Shown here: positions 31,650 through 42,823 of the stretch, piece by piece | Layout of the letters: each line of letters begins with the position of its first letter | How positions within the stretch are numbered: position 1 is the first letter of the stretch | Assembly: GCA_021604405.1 (NCBI GenBank) | Contig: BQJA01000004.1 | Span: 19,096 to 83,095 of the forward strand | Length of the DNA stretch: 64,000 nt | DNA from: Nitrosomonas sp. | GTDB taxonomy: Bacteria; Pseudomonadota; Gammaproteobacteria; Burkholderiales; Nitrosomonadaceae | Direction of reading: 5' to 3' | Position numbers and translations under genes: made by a program | The notes under the pieces: model-generated | Database searches by the model: none | What the model saw: only the letters and a program-made list of their open reading frames with translations | Told to the model about the DNA's origin: nothing

Positions 31650-32009
31650 AATTAATGATTCCTTCTTTCTTCATATTTCAAATTTGCTTTCATTTGGCAT
31701 TGAAACGACTCTGCACTTGCCGCCGCTGTTGAACAAACGCTGACCGGCATTCCCGTTACTTTTTCCGATTGCCTGCTGCGTGGGCTGTTAAAGAAAGCAG
31801 AGTCCCTAGTCCGGTTTATTCTTAGATAGGAAAAATACCATATTGTTTCATATTGCTGTGCAGCGAGCATGACATCTTGTTATCGTGTTCGAAATATCAT
31901 AAAGTGAGAATAGATTTTTAATAGAATCAGAATAATTCTAATAATGCTGTTAGCGCGGGACGATTAAATCGATAATTCAGCTGAAATTAGAAAAAGGCTA
32001 ACATATATC

Positions 32010-33695
32010 ATGACATACGCACACAAACAGTTTTTGGCAGAGAATACCCGAATCGGTGTCTACGAGATTAATGATGTCTTAAAAGTCAGACCCTTTGATA
32101 TCATTTATCGCGCCTGGAATCATCATCTTAAAGAGTGGGTGGTGTTGCATGAATATTTTCCTGGTGAAATTGCCACACGTGGGGATGATGGTTTAAACGT
32201 CGGACCAAAGCTTGCCAGCGACAAAGAAAATTTTGAATTTGGTTTAAAGGCATTTTTGCACCAGGCTGAAATTCTAATGCAAATCGAGCATCCCAACATC
32301 GCCGTTACAGAAAACAAACTGCAACTGAATGGCACGGTCTATCGGATTGAGGATTATCAGGCGGGCATGTCAGATTCCGGTCTCGAAAACTCGCTGACAA
32401 CAACATTTAGCGAAACTAAGGTTAGATCGATTCTGGCATCGATCCTGACAGCGCTTCAGACTATCCATGCGCACAAAATCGTACATGGTGGCATTCATCC
32501 CGGTGCGATCCTAATAAGCGGGAAGGGAGAGCCGATGCTGACCGATTTTGCCGCTGCGCGTCTGGCAATCGCCTTGCGCACTGGCAAACTTGAAGGCGAA
32601 TTAAGTCCCGGCTATGCGCCTGTGGAACAATATGACCACGCTCAGGCGCTCGGTCCCGCAACCGATTTTTATGCGTTGGGTGCAACAATGTATCATTGCC
32701 TTACCCATATTCATCCGGTTGCGGTTCAGGACCGGTTAGCGGCAATCAGTAATCATGAACCTGATCCGATGATTTTGCGTGCGAGCCGATTGAGCGCTGC
32801 GTATAGTGTGAATTTGCTGGAAACCATAGATTGGATGTTGCGTCCAGATTATCAAGAGCGGCCGCAAACAGCTGCTGAAATTTTAACGGCACTGGACCCG
32901 GAATACGCCGGCTCTCATGTCGATTCCAAGCCCTTTGGAAAAAAGGCCATGAACGGTGTCAATACAAATTCAGGTGCTAAAGATCGTGCATGGATATTTG
33001 TCATGGCCGGGATAATAGCCTTGATTGGAAGCGGATTATGGTTCGGTGAACAAAACACAGCATTTATGCGCAGCACGCCAGGTGCGGTGACAGCGTCGTC
33101 ATTGTCGCAACAGAGTGTTGATCAAGTTACTGTTAATACATTAGAAAACAAAGAATCGCCGGTCGCTGAGACCGGATTAAATCAAGTGTCTGAACCCGAA
33201 AAAATTTCCGAGATACATGAAATTGGCATACAGGACGCATCAAAAAAACAGTTGACGAAGGGGGATAAAAAAACGACACTGATACCGCGCGCTGACGATA
33301 ATCGATCGGACGTTGAGAAAACTCAGCAGCCGGCAGTAGTCGACAAAAGGCAGATTTCATCAGTAAAGCCGGTTCCGTCAGAAAAAGCGGCTGATAATAA
33401 TGGTACGATAAAATGGTATTTGGCTGCGGCAGAAAAAGCCATGAAGGAAATGCGTTTCACTACCCCGGTGGGCAACAGTGCATTTGAGTATTATCAAACG
33501 GTTCTTGCTGCAGACCCGAACAATGCGGAAGCGCTTGCCGGGCTGCAAAATATTGTTGATGCGTATATTCGTCTTATTGAAGAAGCAAAGACAGAAGGTT
33601 TGCCAAATACAGCGCGGGTCTATCTGCAAAGAGCAGAAGCTGTTTTACCGGAAGCGTCTGAACTGCGTAGTATCCGGGCAGAATTAGTCGAATAA
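32010..33695 (+). CDS. Membrane-anchored protein-kinase-fold protein with C-terminal TPR-like region (predicted pseudokinase)
   Basis: Kinase-like fold with HGGIHPGAILI where HRDxKPxNI is expected, LTDFAAARLA, PGYAPVEQY, DFYALGATMYHCLT; TM WIFVMAGIIALIGSGLWF. Confidence 0.82.
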   Translation: MTYAHKQFLAENTRIGVYEINDVLKVRPFDIIYRAWNHHLKEWVVLHEYFPGEIATRGDDGLNVGPKLASDKENFEFGLKAFLHQAEILMQIEHPNIAVTENKLQLNGTVYRIEDYQAGMSDSGLENSLTTTFSETKVRSILASILTALQTIHAHKIVHGGIHPGAILISGKGEPMLTDFAAARLAIALRTGKLEGELSPGYAPVEQYDHAQALGPATDFYALGATMYHCLTHIHPVAVQDRLAAISNHEPDPMILRASRLSAAYSVNLLETIDWMLRPDYQERPQTAAEILTALDPEYAGSHVDSKPFGKKAMNGVNTNSGAKDRAWIFVMAGIIALIGSGLWFGEQNTAFMRSTPGAVTASSLSQQSVDQVTVNTLENKESPVAETGLNQVSEPEKISEIHEIGIQDASKKQLTKGDKKTTLIPRADDNRSDVEKTQQPAVVDKRQISSVKPVPSEKAADNNGTIKWYLAAAEKAMKEMRFTTPVGNSAFEYYQTVLAADPNNAEALAGLQNIVDAYIRLIEEAKTEGLPNTARVYLQRAEAVLPEASELRSIRAELVE

Positions 33696-33904
33696 CGACC
33701 AACGCCCATTAGTTTTTGGACTTTAGAGTACCTTCTTTGTTGCGTTAGAATAGACTGGATGAGTGAAAATTAACCGGTGTATTGATCGTTAATTTCTTTT
33801 TGTGCGTAACTTTGCAGGTTATACTATTTACTGATTGCGCTATCTTGAATTTCGCTAAGTTGTCCCAATTGTTCTAATCTCAATTATTTATTTATTAACT
33901 CATT

Positions 33905-36322
33905 ATGATTCCTCAAGTAAAGGATTCCGAACATCTGTTGTTGCCATTGCTGCCATTACGCGATGTGGTGGTATTTCCGCATATGGTGATTCCGTTGTTC
34001 GTCGGACGACCGAAATCCATCAAGGCACTGGAGCTGGCTATGGAGTCAAGTAAAAGTATTTTACTTGTTGCGCAAAAATCAGCAGCCAAAGATGAACCTT
34101 CTCCCGATGATCTATACGATATAGGGAGCGTCGCCAGCCTGCTACAGATGCTTAAGTTGCCAGATGGGACCGTTAAGGTCTTAGTGGAAGGCAATCATCG
34201 TGCACGTATACTGGAATTAATTGATTCAGAGACACATTTCTCTGGAAAAGCGTTAGAGCTAGCGCCCGATATTGATGAAAGTCCTGAAGTTGAAGCAATG
34301 CGCCGTGCGATACTGACGCAGTTTGATCAATATATCAAACTCAATAAAAAAATTCCTCCGGAAATAATTACTTCACTGGGAGGAATCGAAGAAGGCGGGC
34401 GTTTGGCGGATACAATTGCTGCCTATTTGCCACTAAAACTCGAGCAAAAGCAAGAGATTCTGGAGATATTCGACGTAACAAAGCGTCTTGAGCATTTATT
34501 GGGCCTTCTAGAAACCGAACTGGATATTCTCCAGGTGGAGAAGCGTATTCGTGGACGAGTAAAACGTCAGATGGAGAAAAGCCAGCGCGATTACTATCTC
34601 AACGAACAAGTTAAGGCAATTCAAAAAGAACTTGGTGAAGGCGAGGAAGGTGCTGACCTGGAGGAAATTGAAAAAAAGATAAATGCTGCGCAAATGCCAA
34701 AAGAGGCACGGACAAAAGCCGAGTCAGAATTAAAAAAACTGCGTTTAATGTCTCCCATGTCTGCTGAAGCGACGGTGGTCAGGAATTACCTGGACACGCT
34801 TGTTTCACTGCCATGGAAAAAGAAAAGCAAGATCAGCAAAGATCTTAATGTCGCAGAATCAGTCCTCGAAAAAGATCATTACGGTCTGGAGAAAGTTAAA
34901 GAACGTATCGTTGAGTATTTAGCGGTTCAGCAACGTGTCGACAAGATGAAAGCGCCAATTCTTTGTCTGGTTGGGCCTCCGGGTGTAGGCAAGACTTCAC
35001 TGGGGCAGTCCATTGCGCGAGCGACAAACCGGAAATTTGTACGTATGTCATTAGGTGGTGTCCGTGATGAAGCAGAGATTCGTGGTCATCGCCGCACATA
35101 TATTGGTTCGATGTCCGGCAAAATTCTGCAGAATATGTCGAAGGTCGGGGTCAAAAATCCCTTATTTCTACTTGATGAAGTCGATAAAATGGGGATGGAT
35201 TTTCGTGGCGATCCCTCGTCTGCATTGTTGGAAGTGCTGGATCCGGAGCAGAATAATTCGTTTGTTGATCACTATGTTGAGGTCGAGTATGACTTGTCAG
35301 ATGTGATGTTTGTCGCCACGGCTAATACGCTGAATATTCCGCCTGCGTTGTTGGACCGTATGGAAGTGATTCGGCTGGCGGGTTATACCGAAGATGAAAA
35401 GGTGAATATCGCCACGCGTTATCTGTTACCCAAGCAGATGGAGAACCATGGTCTCAAGGAAAATGAGCTGATATTATCCGAATCTGCGATACGTGATATT
35501 GCCCGTTATTATACAAGAGAGGCCGGTGTTCGTGCCATGGAGCGGGAAATTTCCAAGATATGCCGTAAAGTGGTCAAGGCGCTATTACTCAAAAGCAATA
35601 AAAAAGGCAAAATTACCATCAACACGCGCAATCTGGATAAATATCTGGGTGTGCGCCGGTATACTTACGGTATTGCTGAAGAGAAGAATCAGGTTGGGCA
35701 AGTGTCCGGCCTGGCATGGACGGAAGTGGGTGGAGAATTATTGACCATTGAAGCCGTTGTGTTACCCGGTAAAGGCAAAACCATTACGACAGGTAAACTG
35801 GGCGAAGTCATGCAAGAATCCATTCAGGCCGCACTGTCTGTCGTCAGAAGCCGTTCGCAAGTGTTGGGGATTCCCGAGGATTTTTACCAAAAAAATGATA
35901 TTCATATACATTTGCCGGAAGGTGCTACGCCTAAGGATGGTCCAAGTGCAGGGATAGGAATCAGTGTGGCAATGGTGTCGGTTCTGACGGACATACCCGT
36001 CAAGGCATCCGTCGCGATGACCGGCGAGATCACCCTGAGGGGTGAAGTATTACGTATTGGCGGTCTGAAAGAGAAACTGCTGGCGGCTCGTCGTGCCGGC
36101 ATAAAGGACGTGTTAATTCCGGAAGAAAACGTTAAGGATCTGATTGATATTCCGGGGAATATAAAAAACGAACTCAATATTCATCCAGTAAAATGGATCG
36201 ATCAAGTTCTTGAATTGGCACTGGAGTATAAGCCGAAAGCGCTCTCTGCCGCTGTGGACACGACACCGCTAACGGCCGCGTCTAAGGAAAAGCCGGCAGA
36301 TAGTAATATAAAGTGTCATTAA
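33905..36322 (+). CDS. lon: ATP-dependent endopeptidase La (Lon protease)
   Basis: GPPGVGKTSLGQSIARATNRKFVRMSLGGVRDEAEIRGHRRTYIGSMSGKI; PEGATPKDGPSAGI catalytic Ser; full length. Confidence 0.98.
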   Translation: MIPQVKDSEHLLLPLLPLRDVVVFPHMVIPLFVGRPKSIKALELAMESSKSILLVAQKSAAKDEPSPDDLYDIGSVASLLQMLKLPDGTVKVLVEGNHRARILELIDSETHFSGKALELAPDIDESPEVEAMRRAILTQFDQYIKLNKKIPPEIITSLGGIEEGGRLADTIAAYLPLKLEQKQEILEIFDVTKRLEHLLGLLETELDILQVEKRIRGRVKRQMEKSQRDYYLNEQVKAIQKELGEGEEGADLEEIEKKINAAQMPKEARTKAESELKKLRLMSPMSAEATVVRNYLDTLVSLPWKKKSKISKDLNVAESVLEKDHYGLEKVKERIVEYLAVQQRVDKMKAPILCLVGPPGVGKTSLGQSIARATNRKFVRMSLGGVRDEAEIRGHRRTYIGSMSGKILQNMSKVGVKNPLFLLDEVDKMGMDFRGDPSSALLEVLDPEQNNSFVDHYVEVEYDLSDVMFVATANTLNIPPALLDRMEVIRLAGYTEDEKVNIATRYLLPKQMENHGLKENELILSESAIRDIARYYTREAGVRAMEREISKICRKVVKALLLKSNKKGKITINTRNLDKYLGVRRYTYGIAEEKNQVGQVSGLAWTEVGGELLTIEAVVLPGKGKTITTGKLGEVMQESIQAALSVVRSRSQVLGIPEDFYQKNDIHIHLPEGATPKDGPSAGIGISVAMVSVLTDIPVKASVAMTGEITLRGEVLRIGGLKEKLLAARRAGIKDVLIPEENVKDLIDIPGNIKNELNIHPVKWIDQVLELALEYKPKALSAAVDTTPLTAASKEKPADSNIKCH

Positions 36323-36477
36323 GCGCTAATCATTGGTGTGCTCGGCAATAAGGCGGTATTTTCGCGTGCGTGTCGGTTTTCTAACCCGCCTTTTTGCAGA
36401 ATGTTCGCGATGTTATTCGCTCTGCACTCAAAGGATTCTCAATGCGCTTGGTTATTAAGCTTTAGTTCACCATTAAT

Positions 36478-37137
36478 TCATGGCTCTCTGTCGCCGTTGT
36501 AATAATATGGCGCGACTGGTCGTTGAATAACTGCCCGGGTATCATCATCCGCATTTATTCCGATACGATGGTTGATAATGTGATTGTCGGGTCCACCATT
36601 GAAATGGCGGGTGGAGGGATAAATGTCCTTGCTCATCGTGGCGTCAGCGGGATGGTATCTGTGCGCTTCTCTTCTGAGAATCGTGCTTCCAATAATTCCG
36701 CTGATAATTCCGCCAGAAAGAATGGCCGCGGCATTTCCCGGTATCATAACGTCAGTAAAATCCACAATACCACAATTCATGCATACTGGCGGCTGTTGGT
36801 ATCTTGGGTCGATTGCTGCGTCTGTACTTTTAAGGCTTATGGCATTTCCGCCTGATGATGTCGAGCCAGCACGATTAACCTCCTTGAAAGGCATTTCGGC
36901 GTCAGGACTTGGTGTTGAGGTAATTGTTTGTTTCCGGCCACTTGGACTGTTCTGTTCAGCAGCCTTATTTTCAACATAAGATGATTGGGAAAATACACGC
37001 TCCTCAGCTATTCCAGGTATCAAGCCGATCATGACACTGAATACAAGCATACGGCAGATTTGCCAGGAAACTCCGGGAATCCGGGTTTTACTATTAATTG
37101 TATTTTTTTCTTTCGACATAATAAGTCTTATCGGCAA
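36478..37137 (-). CDS. Glycine-zipper-like envelope protein with CMNCG motif
   Basis: PVCMNCGIVDFTDVMIPGNAAAILSGGIISGIIGSTI resembles SlyB-like CxxCGxV..GxxxGxxxG proteins; N-terminal hydrophobic segment. Confidence 0.6.
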   Translation of the reverse strand: MPIRLIMSKEKNTINSKTRIPGVSWQICRMLVFSVMIGLIPGIAEERVFSQSSYVENKAAEQNSPSGRKQTITSTPSPDAEMPFKEVNRAGSTSSGGNAISLKSTDAAIDPRYQQPPVCMNCGIVDFTDVMIPGNAAAILSGGIISGIIGSTILRREAHRYHPADATMSKDIYPSTRHFNGGPDNHIINHRIGINADDDTRAVIQRPVAPYYYNGDREP

Positions 37138-37477
37138 ACTGAAATCCTCCTTTATACATAAATTATCTTACCTGTATTTATTGCAAACTGTTTCATTTAA
37201 AGACGTTTACTGCGAGTCCGATATAGCCAAAGGCAATTCGAGGTTGAGTATTTGACACGGCAGGCATGCGCTGATTCCAACAGCAGGGCAGGAGCGGTAC
37301 TTTCAAGCTGTTGCCGAGAGAAATGCAAGGGTTACGGGAGAACCTGCAATAGTCACGATTTTTTATATTTGACGAACAGGATAGCCACCGCCCACCAGCC
37401 TGCGCACTGACAGATGGGCTGTGCTGTGGTAAAAGATATCTTTTGTAACACCAATCCGGCTCAGGGAATGATGATTC

Positions 37478-40400
37478 ATGGTACAAAATAGCCTCACCAC
37501 AACCCGCATCGAATCTGTTAAAGCTTTAGCAAAATCGACGCTGCCTTCTGCAACGTCACTGCCCATGTTCATCGAGCAGTTTTACCGAAACATGGATGCC
37601 GATGAACTGGCCGAACGCGATCTACATTCTTTGTTTGAAGCCGCCCGCGCCTCGTGGGATTTGTTGCAGACCAGTAACGGTATCGATCCAGCCATCCGCA
37701 TTTACAACCCCGATAAGCAATCTGACAAGTGGGCGTCGAATTTTACAATCGTCGATCTGGTTTTGCCTGATATGCCATTTTTAGTGGACTCTATTGCTAT
37801 GGCCATGCAAAGACAGGGATTGGCTATTCATTTTCTTCTCCATCCTCTGTTTGTCACAGACCGTGCAAAAAACGGGACGATAGAAAATATCTGTGTTCCA
37901 AAACAAGCCAACAACTGGAAAAACGCCAAGCGAGAATCTGTCATACACGTTGAGATCGATCGAATCTCTGATACATCTCAGCAGGCGACCGTGTGCCAGG
38001 AACTCGAATCAGTGCTCACCGATGTTGAACATGCCGTTACCGATTGGCCTTTGATGCGAGAAAAAATTCTCGAAATAAAAGTGCAAGCTGCCAACGCACC
38101 CGCCAATATTGACAAACGCGAACGCACGGAAACACTGACTTTCCTGCAATGGATTCATGACGATCACCTAACCATTCTGGGTTATCGTGAGTATGCGCTG
38201 CGGGAGGTAGACAGCAACCTTGAATTGCACGCCCTGGCGTCTTCCGGTCTGGGCATTCTTCGCTGCGAAGATGCTGAGTCCCTGTCGCTATCCTTTGCAG
38301 CTCTGCCGCCTGAGATTCGTAAACTGGCAACCAGCAAGAATCTCCTGATCACCAACAAATCCAATTCCCGAGCCACCATTCACCGTCCTGGTTATATGGA
38401 TTACATCGGTGTCAAAAAATACGATTCTTCCGGTAAGGTCATCGGTGAGCATCGTATCTTAGGCCTTTATACGACTTCTGCATTTAATACACCGCCGAAA
38501 GATATCCCTTATCTGCGTTTGAAAGTTGAACGTTTGCTGGAACGCGCCGACCTGCCCGCGAAAAGCCACCGCGCCAAGTTGCTGATGGATATTGTGGGTT
38601 TTTATCCGCGTGATGAATTGTTTCAAATCAGTGACGACGATTTATTTCGCATCGTGACGGGCATTCTGCATATGCAGGAACGCCAGCGCGTACGGTTATT
38701 CGTGCGGGAAGATGCATACCGGCGTTTTGTGACATGTCTGGTTTATGTACCCAGAGAGCGTTTTTCGACCGGTGTCCGCATACGAATATTGACTGAATTG
38801 AAAAACGTCTTTGATGGTAGTGAAGAACCGCAGTTCAATGTACAGATCGGTGATTCGCTGCTAGCCCGTATCTTTGCTGTGATCCGGATTAGCGACTATC
38901 AATGCGACATGCCGGATATCAAAGAGCTGGAACAATCCCTGACTCTGTTGACTTGGCAATGGAAAGATTTCTTGCGCAGTGCGCTTTTCTGCGCCTACAG
39001 TGAAAGCACCTCGCTGCGCTTATTTGAGCAATATGCCGAAGCCTTTCCAGTGGACTACCAGGAATGGAACGATGCCAGTACGGGTGTTGATGATATCCAG
39101 TCAATGGAAAGTCTGAACGACGATAAACCCTTGTCGATTCGTTTGTATCAGCGGAAAGAAGACATGTCCAGATCCGGTCACTTCCGCATCAAGATCTATA
39201 ACCTGGTTGCACCCATTGTTCTTTCTGATACGTTGCCGCTACTGGAAAACATGGGATTGCGCGTGATCAATGCCAGGCCGTATCAAATAACAAAAACGAA
39301 TCAACAACAGGCCTGGTTGCTGGAATTTCAGGTCAGCACCGATTGCACCGGCTGCCTGGATCTTGACAATTTATCCGACTTGGTTAGCGATACATTCGTG
39401 GCAACCTGGTTCGGTAAAGTCGAAAACGACCCGTTCAATGCCTTGGCGATCAAAGCCAGTCTGCCTTCGCGCCAGGTCATTATTCTGCGCATGTACAGCC
39501 GCTACTTAAAGCAGGTCGGCCTGCCTTACAGCCAGCATTACATTGCCGAAACTTTGCAAGCAAAGGCTAATATCGCCAGCCGGCTGGTCGCATTATTTGA
39601 AGCAAAGTTTAGCCCAGACCGGCACAGCCTGGAACGCATGCAGTCCATTGAGAATGACATACAGCAGGCGCTGGATGATGTCAGCAGCCTGGATCAGGAT
39701 CGTATCCTGCGTGCACTGATGGGCTTGATACTTTGTACCCTGCGTACCAACTGCTACCAGGATGATAAATCTTATATGTCTATCAAGCTTAGCTCGCGCG
39801 ACATTGAGGAATTGCCCGAGCCCCGGCCGCGCTATGAAGTATTCGTGTATTCGCCCGATACAGAGGGCGTGCATTTACGCGCCGGCAAAGTGGCCCGCGG
39901 TGGCCTGCGCTGGTCGGATCGCAAAGAAGACTATCGTACTGAAGTCTTGGGCCTTGTCAAAGCACAAATGGTTAAAAATGCCGTTATTGTCCCCGAGGGC
40001 TCCAAAGGCGGCTTCATCGTCAAGGAATCATTGGCAGGGCTCGACCGCGCGACGATTAAGGAGAAAGTTCTCGCGTCATACAAAACCTTTATTCGGGGCT
40101 TGCTGGATATTACTGACAATCTGGTGAATAATGAAGTTAAACAGCCGGACGGCGTGATTCGCTATGACGATGATGATCCCTATCTGGTTGTTGCTGCAGA
40201 TAAAGGGACGGCAACCTTTTCCGACATAGCCAACGGCGTATCGCAGGCATATGATTTTTGGCTCAGCGATGCTTTTGCCTCGGGTGGCTCCAATGGTTAC
40301 GATCATAAAAAAATGGGGATTACCGCGCGTGGCGCCTGGGAATCGGTAAAGCGCCATTTTCGCGAACTCGGGAAGGATATTCAAAACGAACCTTTTACCG

Positions 40401-42307
40401 TTGTTGGTATTGGTGATATGTCGGGCGATGTGTTTGGTAACGGCATGTTGCTTTCCAAGCAAATCAAGCTGATTGCCGCTTTTGATCACCGCCACATTTT
40501 CATCGATCCCGACCCGGATGCCGCAGTCAGTTATAAAGAACGCCAACGACTGTTCGAGCTTCCCGGTTCCAGTTGGGATGATTATGATAGATCGTTGCTC
40601 TCCGAAGGCGGGGAGATATATTCCCGCAGTCTGAAGTCGATTGAACTTTCTGATGCGGCAGTAAAGGTTCTGGGGCTTGGCAAGAATCGCTTCACTTCAT
40701 TAACACTGATTAATGCGTTGTTAAAAGCGCCGGTGGAACTCATCTGGAATGGTGGTATTGGCACGTATATTAAAGCGTCCGGAGAATCGCATGCTGATGT
40801 CGGAGATCGCCACAATGACAATATTCGTATCAGTGCCAGCGAATTGCGCGCAAAAGTTATCGGTGAAGGCGGCAATCTGGGTGTCACGCAAATGGCGCGA
40901 ATTGAGTATGCCAAACTCGGTGGTATGTGCAACACCGATTCGATCGACAACTCTGCCGGTGTGGATTGTTCTGATCATGAAGTGAATATCAAAATATTGT
41001 TGAATGCCGCGATGCAAAGTGATGTCCTGGATAACGTCGCGCGCAATAAACTGCTGCGGGAAATGACCGACGATGTAGCGCAATTAGTTCTGCAGCACAA
41101 TTACACCCAAACACAGGTAATCAGCCTGATGGTAGACCGGCGGCAGTCCTTGTTCAATGAACATGTGCGGTATATGCGTGCTTTAGAGCGTTTGGGTTTA
41201 TTGAAACCCGCGATCGAATTTTTACCTGACGAAGAAGAGCAGGCGCAAAGAATTGTGGATGGTACGGGTATGACCCGGCCAGAGCTCTGTATTTTATTGG
41301 CTTACGCCAAGATTGACGTATTTTTGCAATTGGTCAGAAGTCATCTGGTCGATGAAAAATATTTTGTTGATGACACGAGCCACTACTTTCCGGAACGATT
41401 ACGTAGACCCTTCGCCGAACAAATTCGCCAGCACCGGTTGCAGCGCGAAATTATTGCAACCAAGACCACGAACAACATGCTCAACCGCATGGGCGCTACC
41501 TTTGTATTTAGACTGCAGGAATTGACCGGTGCACCGGCGTATCGTATCGTCCGCGCCTTCAGTATTATCCGAGACAGCTTCCGACTACCTGAATTGTGGC
41601 AGCAGGTTGATCACCTGGATAATCAAATTCCCACGTCACTGCAGTTTCAACTGCAACACCGGATCAATCAGCTCGCGGAACATGGCAGCTTATGGATATT
41701 GCGTACTTATCGTCAAAATGAGTCTATACACACCATGATCCGGGAATTTCGTCACTGTATTGAAACACTGAATAACCATTTTAACGGCTTTCTCTCGGAA
41801 TCGCATCGTGAACAGTGGCAATTAACGCAACAAGCGCTAAGCGCGGAGGGGGTGCCCGACAGTCTTGCTAATTCACTGGCGGCATTGGAAATTGACTATT
41901 TGTTCCTCGATATTATTCTTCTTGCCAACGATACCGGCAAACCACTGGAAGATTGCGCGAAGATTTATTTCTCCCTGCTCGACATACTTGATACATATTG
42001 GCTGCATCTGGAGATGCGCCGGTTTAAAGCGGAAGACAATTGGCACGCCGCTGCACGCTCCAGTCTGGAAGAAGAGCTTTATGTCCTTGAACGAAAAATC
42101 GCATGTGCCATGATCCGTGCTACGGAAGAAACACCGTTCGACCCATTTGCTGTCACGGCAGTATGGCAAGACAAAAACAGCAATCAATTGAGCCATTGTA
42201 AAGAGACATTCGGTGAATTGCAGTCGGTGGAGCCCACTAGCCTGGCAATTTTTATGGTCGCCATCCAACAGTTGCGCTCACTGTTGCATGTGAGTAGTAT
42301 GGGATAA
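37478..42307 (+). CDS. Large (GDH-180 class) NAD-dependent glutamate dehydrogenase
   Basis: 1609 aa; GKVARGGLRWSDRKEDYRTEVLGLVKAQMVKNAVIVPEGSKGGFIVK; GIGDMSGDVFGNGMLLS. Confidence 0.97.
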   Translation: MVQNSLTTTRIESVKALAKSTLPSATSLPMFIEQFYRNMDADELAERDLHSLFEAARASWDLLQTSNGIDPAIRIYNPDKQSDKWASNFTIVDLVLPDMPFLVDSIAMAMQRQGLAIHFLLHPLFVTDRAKNGTIENICVPKQANNWKNAKRESVIHVEIDRISDTSQQATVCQELESVLTDVEHAVTDWPLMREKILEIKVQAANAPANIDKRERTETLTFLQWIHDDHLTILGYREYALREVDSNLELHALASSGLGILRCEDAESLSLSFAALPPEIRKLATSKNLLITNKSNSRATIHRPGYMDYIGVKKYDSSGKVIGEHRILGLYTTSAFNTPPKDIPYLRLKVERLLERADLPAKSHRAKLLMDIVGFYPRDELFQISDDDLFRIVTGILHMQERQRVRLFVREDAYRRFVTCLVYVPRERFSTGVRIRILTELKNVFDGSEEPQFNVQIGDSLLARIFAVIRISDYQCDMPDIKELEQSLTLLTWQWKDFLRSALFCAYSESTSLRLFEQYAEAFPVDYQEWNDASTGVDDIQSMESLNDDKPLSIRLYQRKEDMSRSGHFRIKIYNLVAPIVLSDTLPLLENMGLRVINARPYQITKTNQQQAWLLEFQVSTDCTGCLDLDNLSDLVSDTFVATWFGKVENDPFNALAIKASLPSRQVIILRMYSRYLKQVGLPYSQHYIAETLQAKANIASRLVALFEAKFSPDRHSLERMQSIENDIQQALDDVSSLDQDRILRALMGLILCTLRTNCYQDDKSYMSIKLSSRDIEELPEPRPRYEVFVYSPDTEGVHLRAGKVARGGLRWSDRKEDYRTEVLGLVKAQMVKNAVIVPEGSKGGFIVKESLAGLDRATIKEKVLASYKTFIRGLLDITDNLVNNEVKQPDGVIRYDDDDPYLVVAADKGTATFSDIANGVSQAYDFWLSDAFASGGSNGYDHKKMGITARGAWESVKRHFRELGKDIQNEPFTVVGIGDMSGDVFGNGMLLSKQIKLIAAFDHRHIFIDPDPDAAVSYKERQRLFELPGSSWDDYDRSLLSEGGEIYSRSLKSIELSDAAVKVLGLGKNRFTSLTLINALLKAPVELIWNGGIGTYIKASGESHADVGDRHNDNIRISASELRAKVIGEGGNLGVTQMARIEYAKLGGMCNTDSIDNSAGVDCSDHEVNIKILLNAAMQSDVLDNVARNKLLREMTDDVAQLVLQHNYTQTQVISLMVDRRQSLFNEHVRYMRALERLGLLKPAIEFLPDEEEQAQRIVDGTGMTRPELCILLAYAKIDVFLQLVRSHLVDEKYFVDDTSHYFPERLRRPFAEQIRQHRLQREIIATKTTNNMLNRMGATFVFRLQELTGAPAYRIVRAFSIIRDSFRLPELWQQVDHLDNQIPTSLQFQLQHRINQLAEHGSLWILRTYRQNESIHTMIREFRHCIETLNNHFNGFLSESHREQWQLTQQALSAEGVPDSLANSLAALEIDYLFLDIILLANDTGKPLEDCAKIYFSLLDILDTYWLHLEMRRFKAEDNWHAAARSSLEEELYVLERKIACAMIRATEETPFDPFAVTAVWQDKNSNQLSHCKETFGELQSVEPTSLAIFMVAIQQLRSLLHVSSMG

Positions 42308-42479
42308 AGCGCTCAGCGACATATGGGCGTGGTTATCGCGACGCGCATATTTAATTTGCGCGAGCTTGACAACAATAAAAGATCTGTTATCGGTTCTGTA
42401 AATGAAGAAGATTATGGTACCGAAAAAATGGTTACACCATCGGTAGTTGATTATTATGTACCATTAGTGAGATTGGCAG

Positions 42480-42710
42480 ATGAATCAACGTTTGCATGTT
42501 GTTCTCAACATTCCGGTGCATGAACTTATCCATTATTATGAAGGTATGGTTGAATCGGTTGTGGCAACGACGACTGATGGCCGCACGATAAAATTTCCAG
42601 CCAGCATTCTACGCTCGATCGTGCAAAATAATGGTGTGCACGGTACGTTTGAGCTGGTATTCAATGAGCATTATAAGTTTGTATCGATCAATCGTATAGA
42701 TAACGGATGA
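42480..42710 (+). CDS. DUF2835-like small protein
   Basis: VVLNIPVHELIHYYEGMVESVVATTTDGRTIKFPASILRSIVQNNGVHGTFELVFNEHYKFVSINRI. Confidence 0.75.
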   Translation: MNQRLHVVLNIPVHELIHYYEGMVESVVATTTDGRTIKFPASILRSIVQNNGVHGTFELVFNEHYKFVSINRIDNG

Positions 42711-42823
42711 TTGCGCGCATAATCCTTGCTTTTATTACTAGACAACGTGCGTTAAACTTTCTATCCGACAAACTTCCCTGAATAAACACTTTTTTTACCC
42801 CCTATTTTATTAAGATAAGTCAA

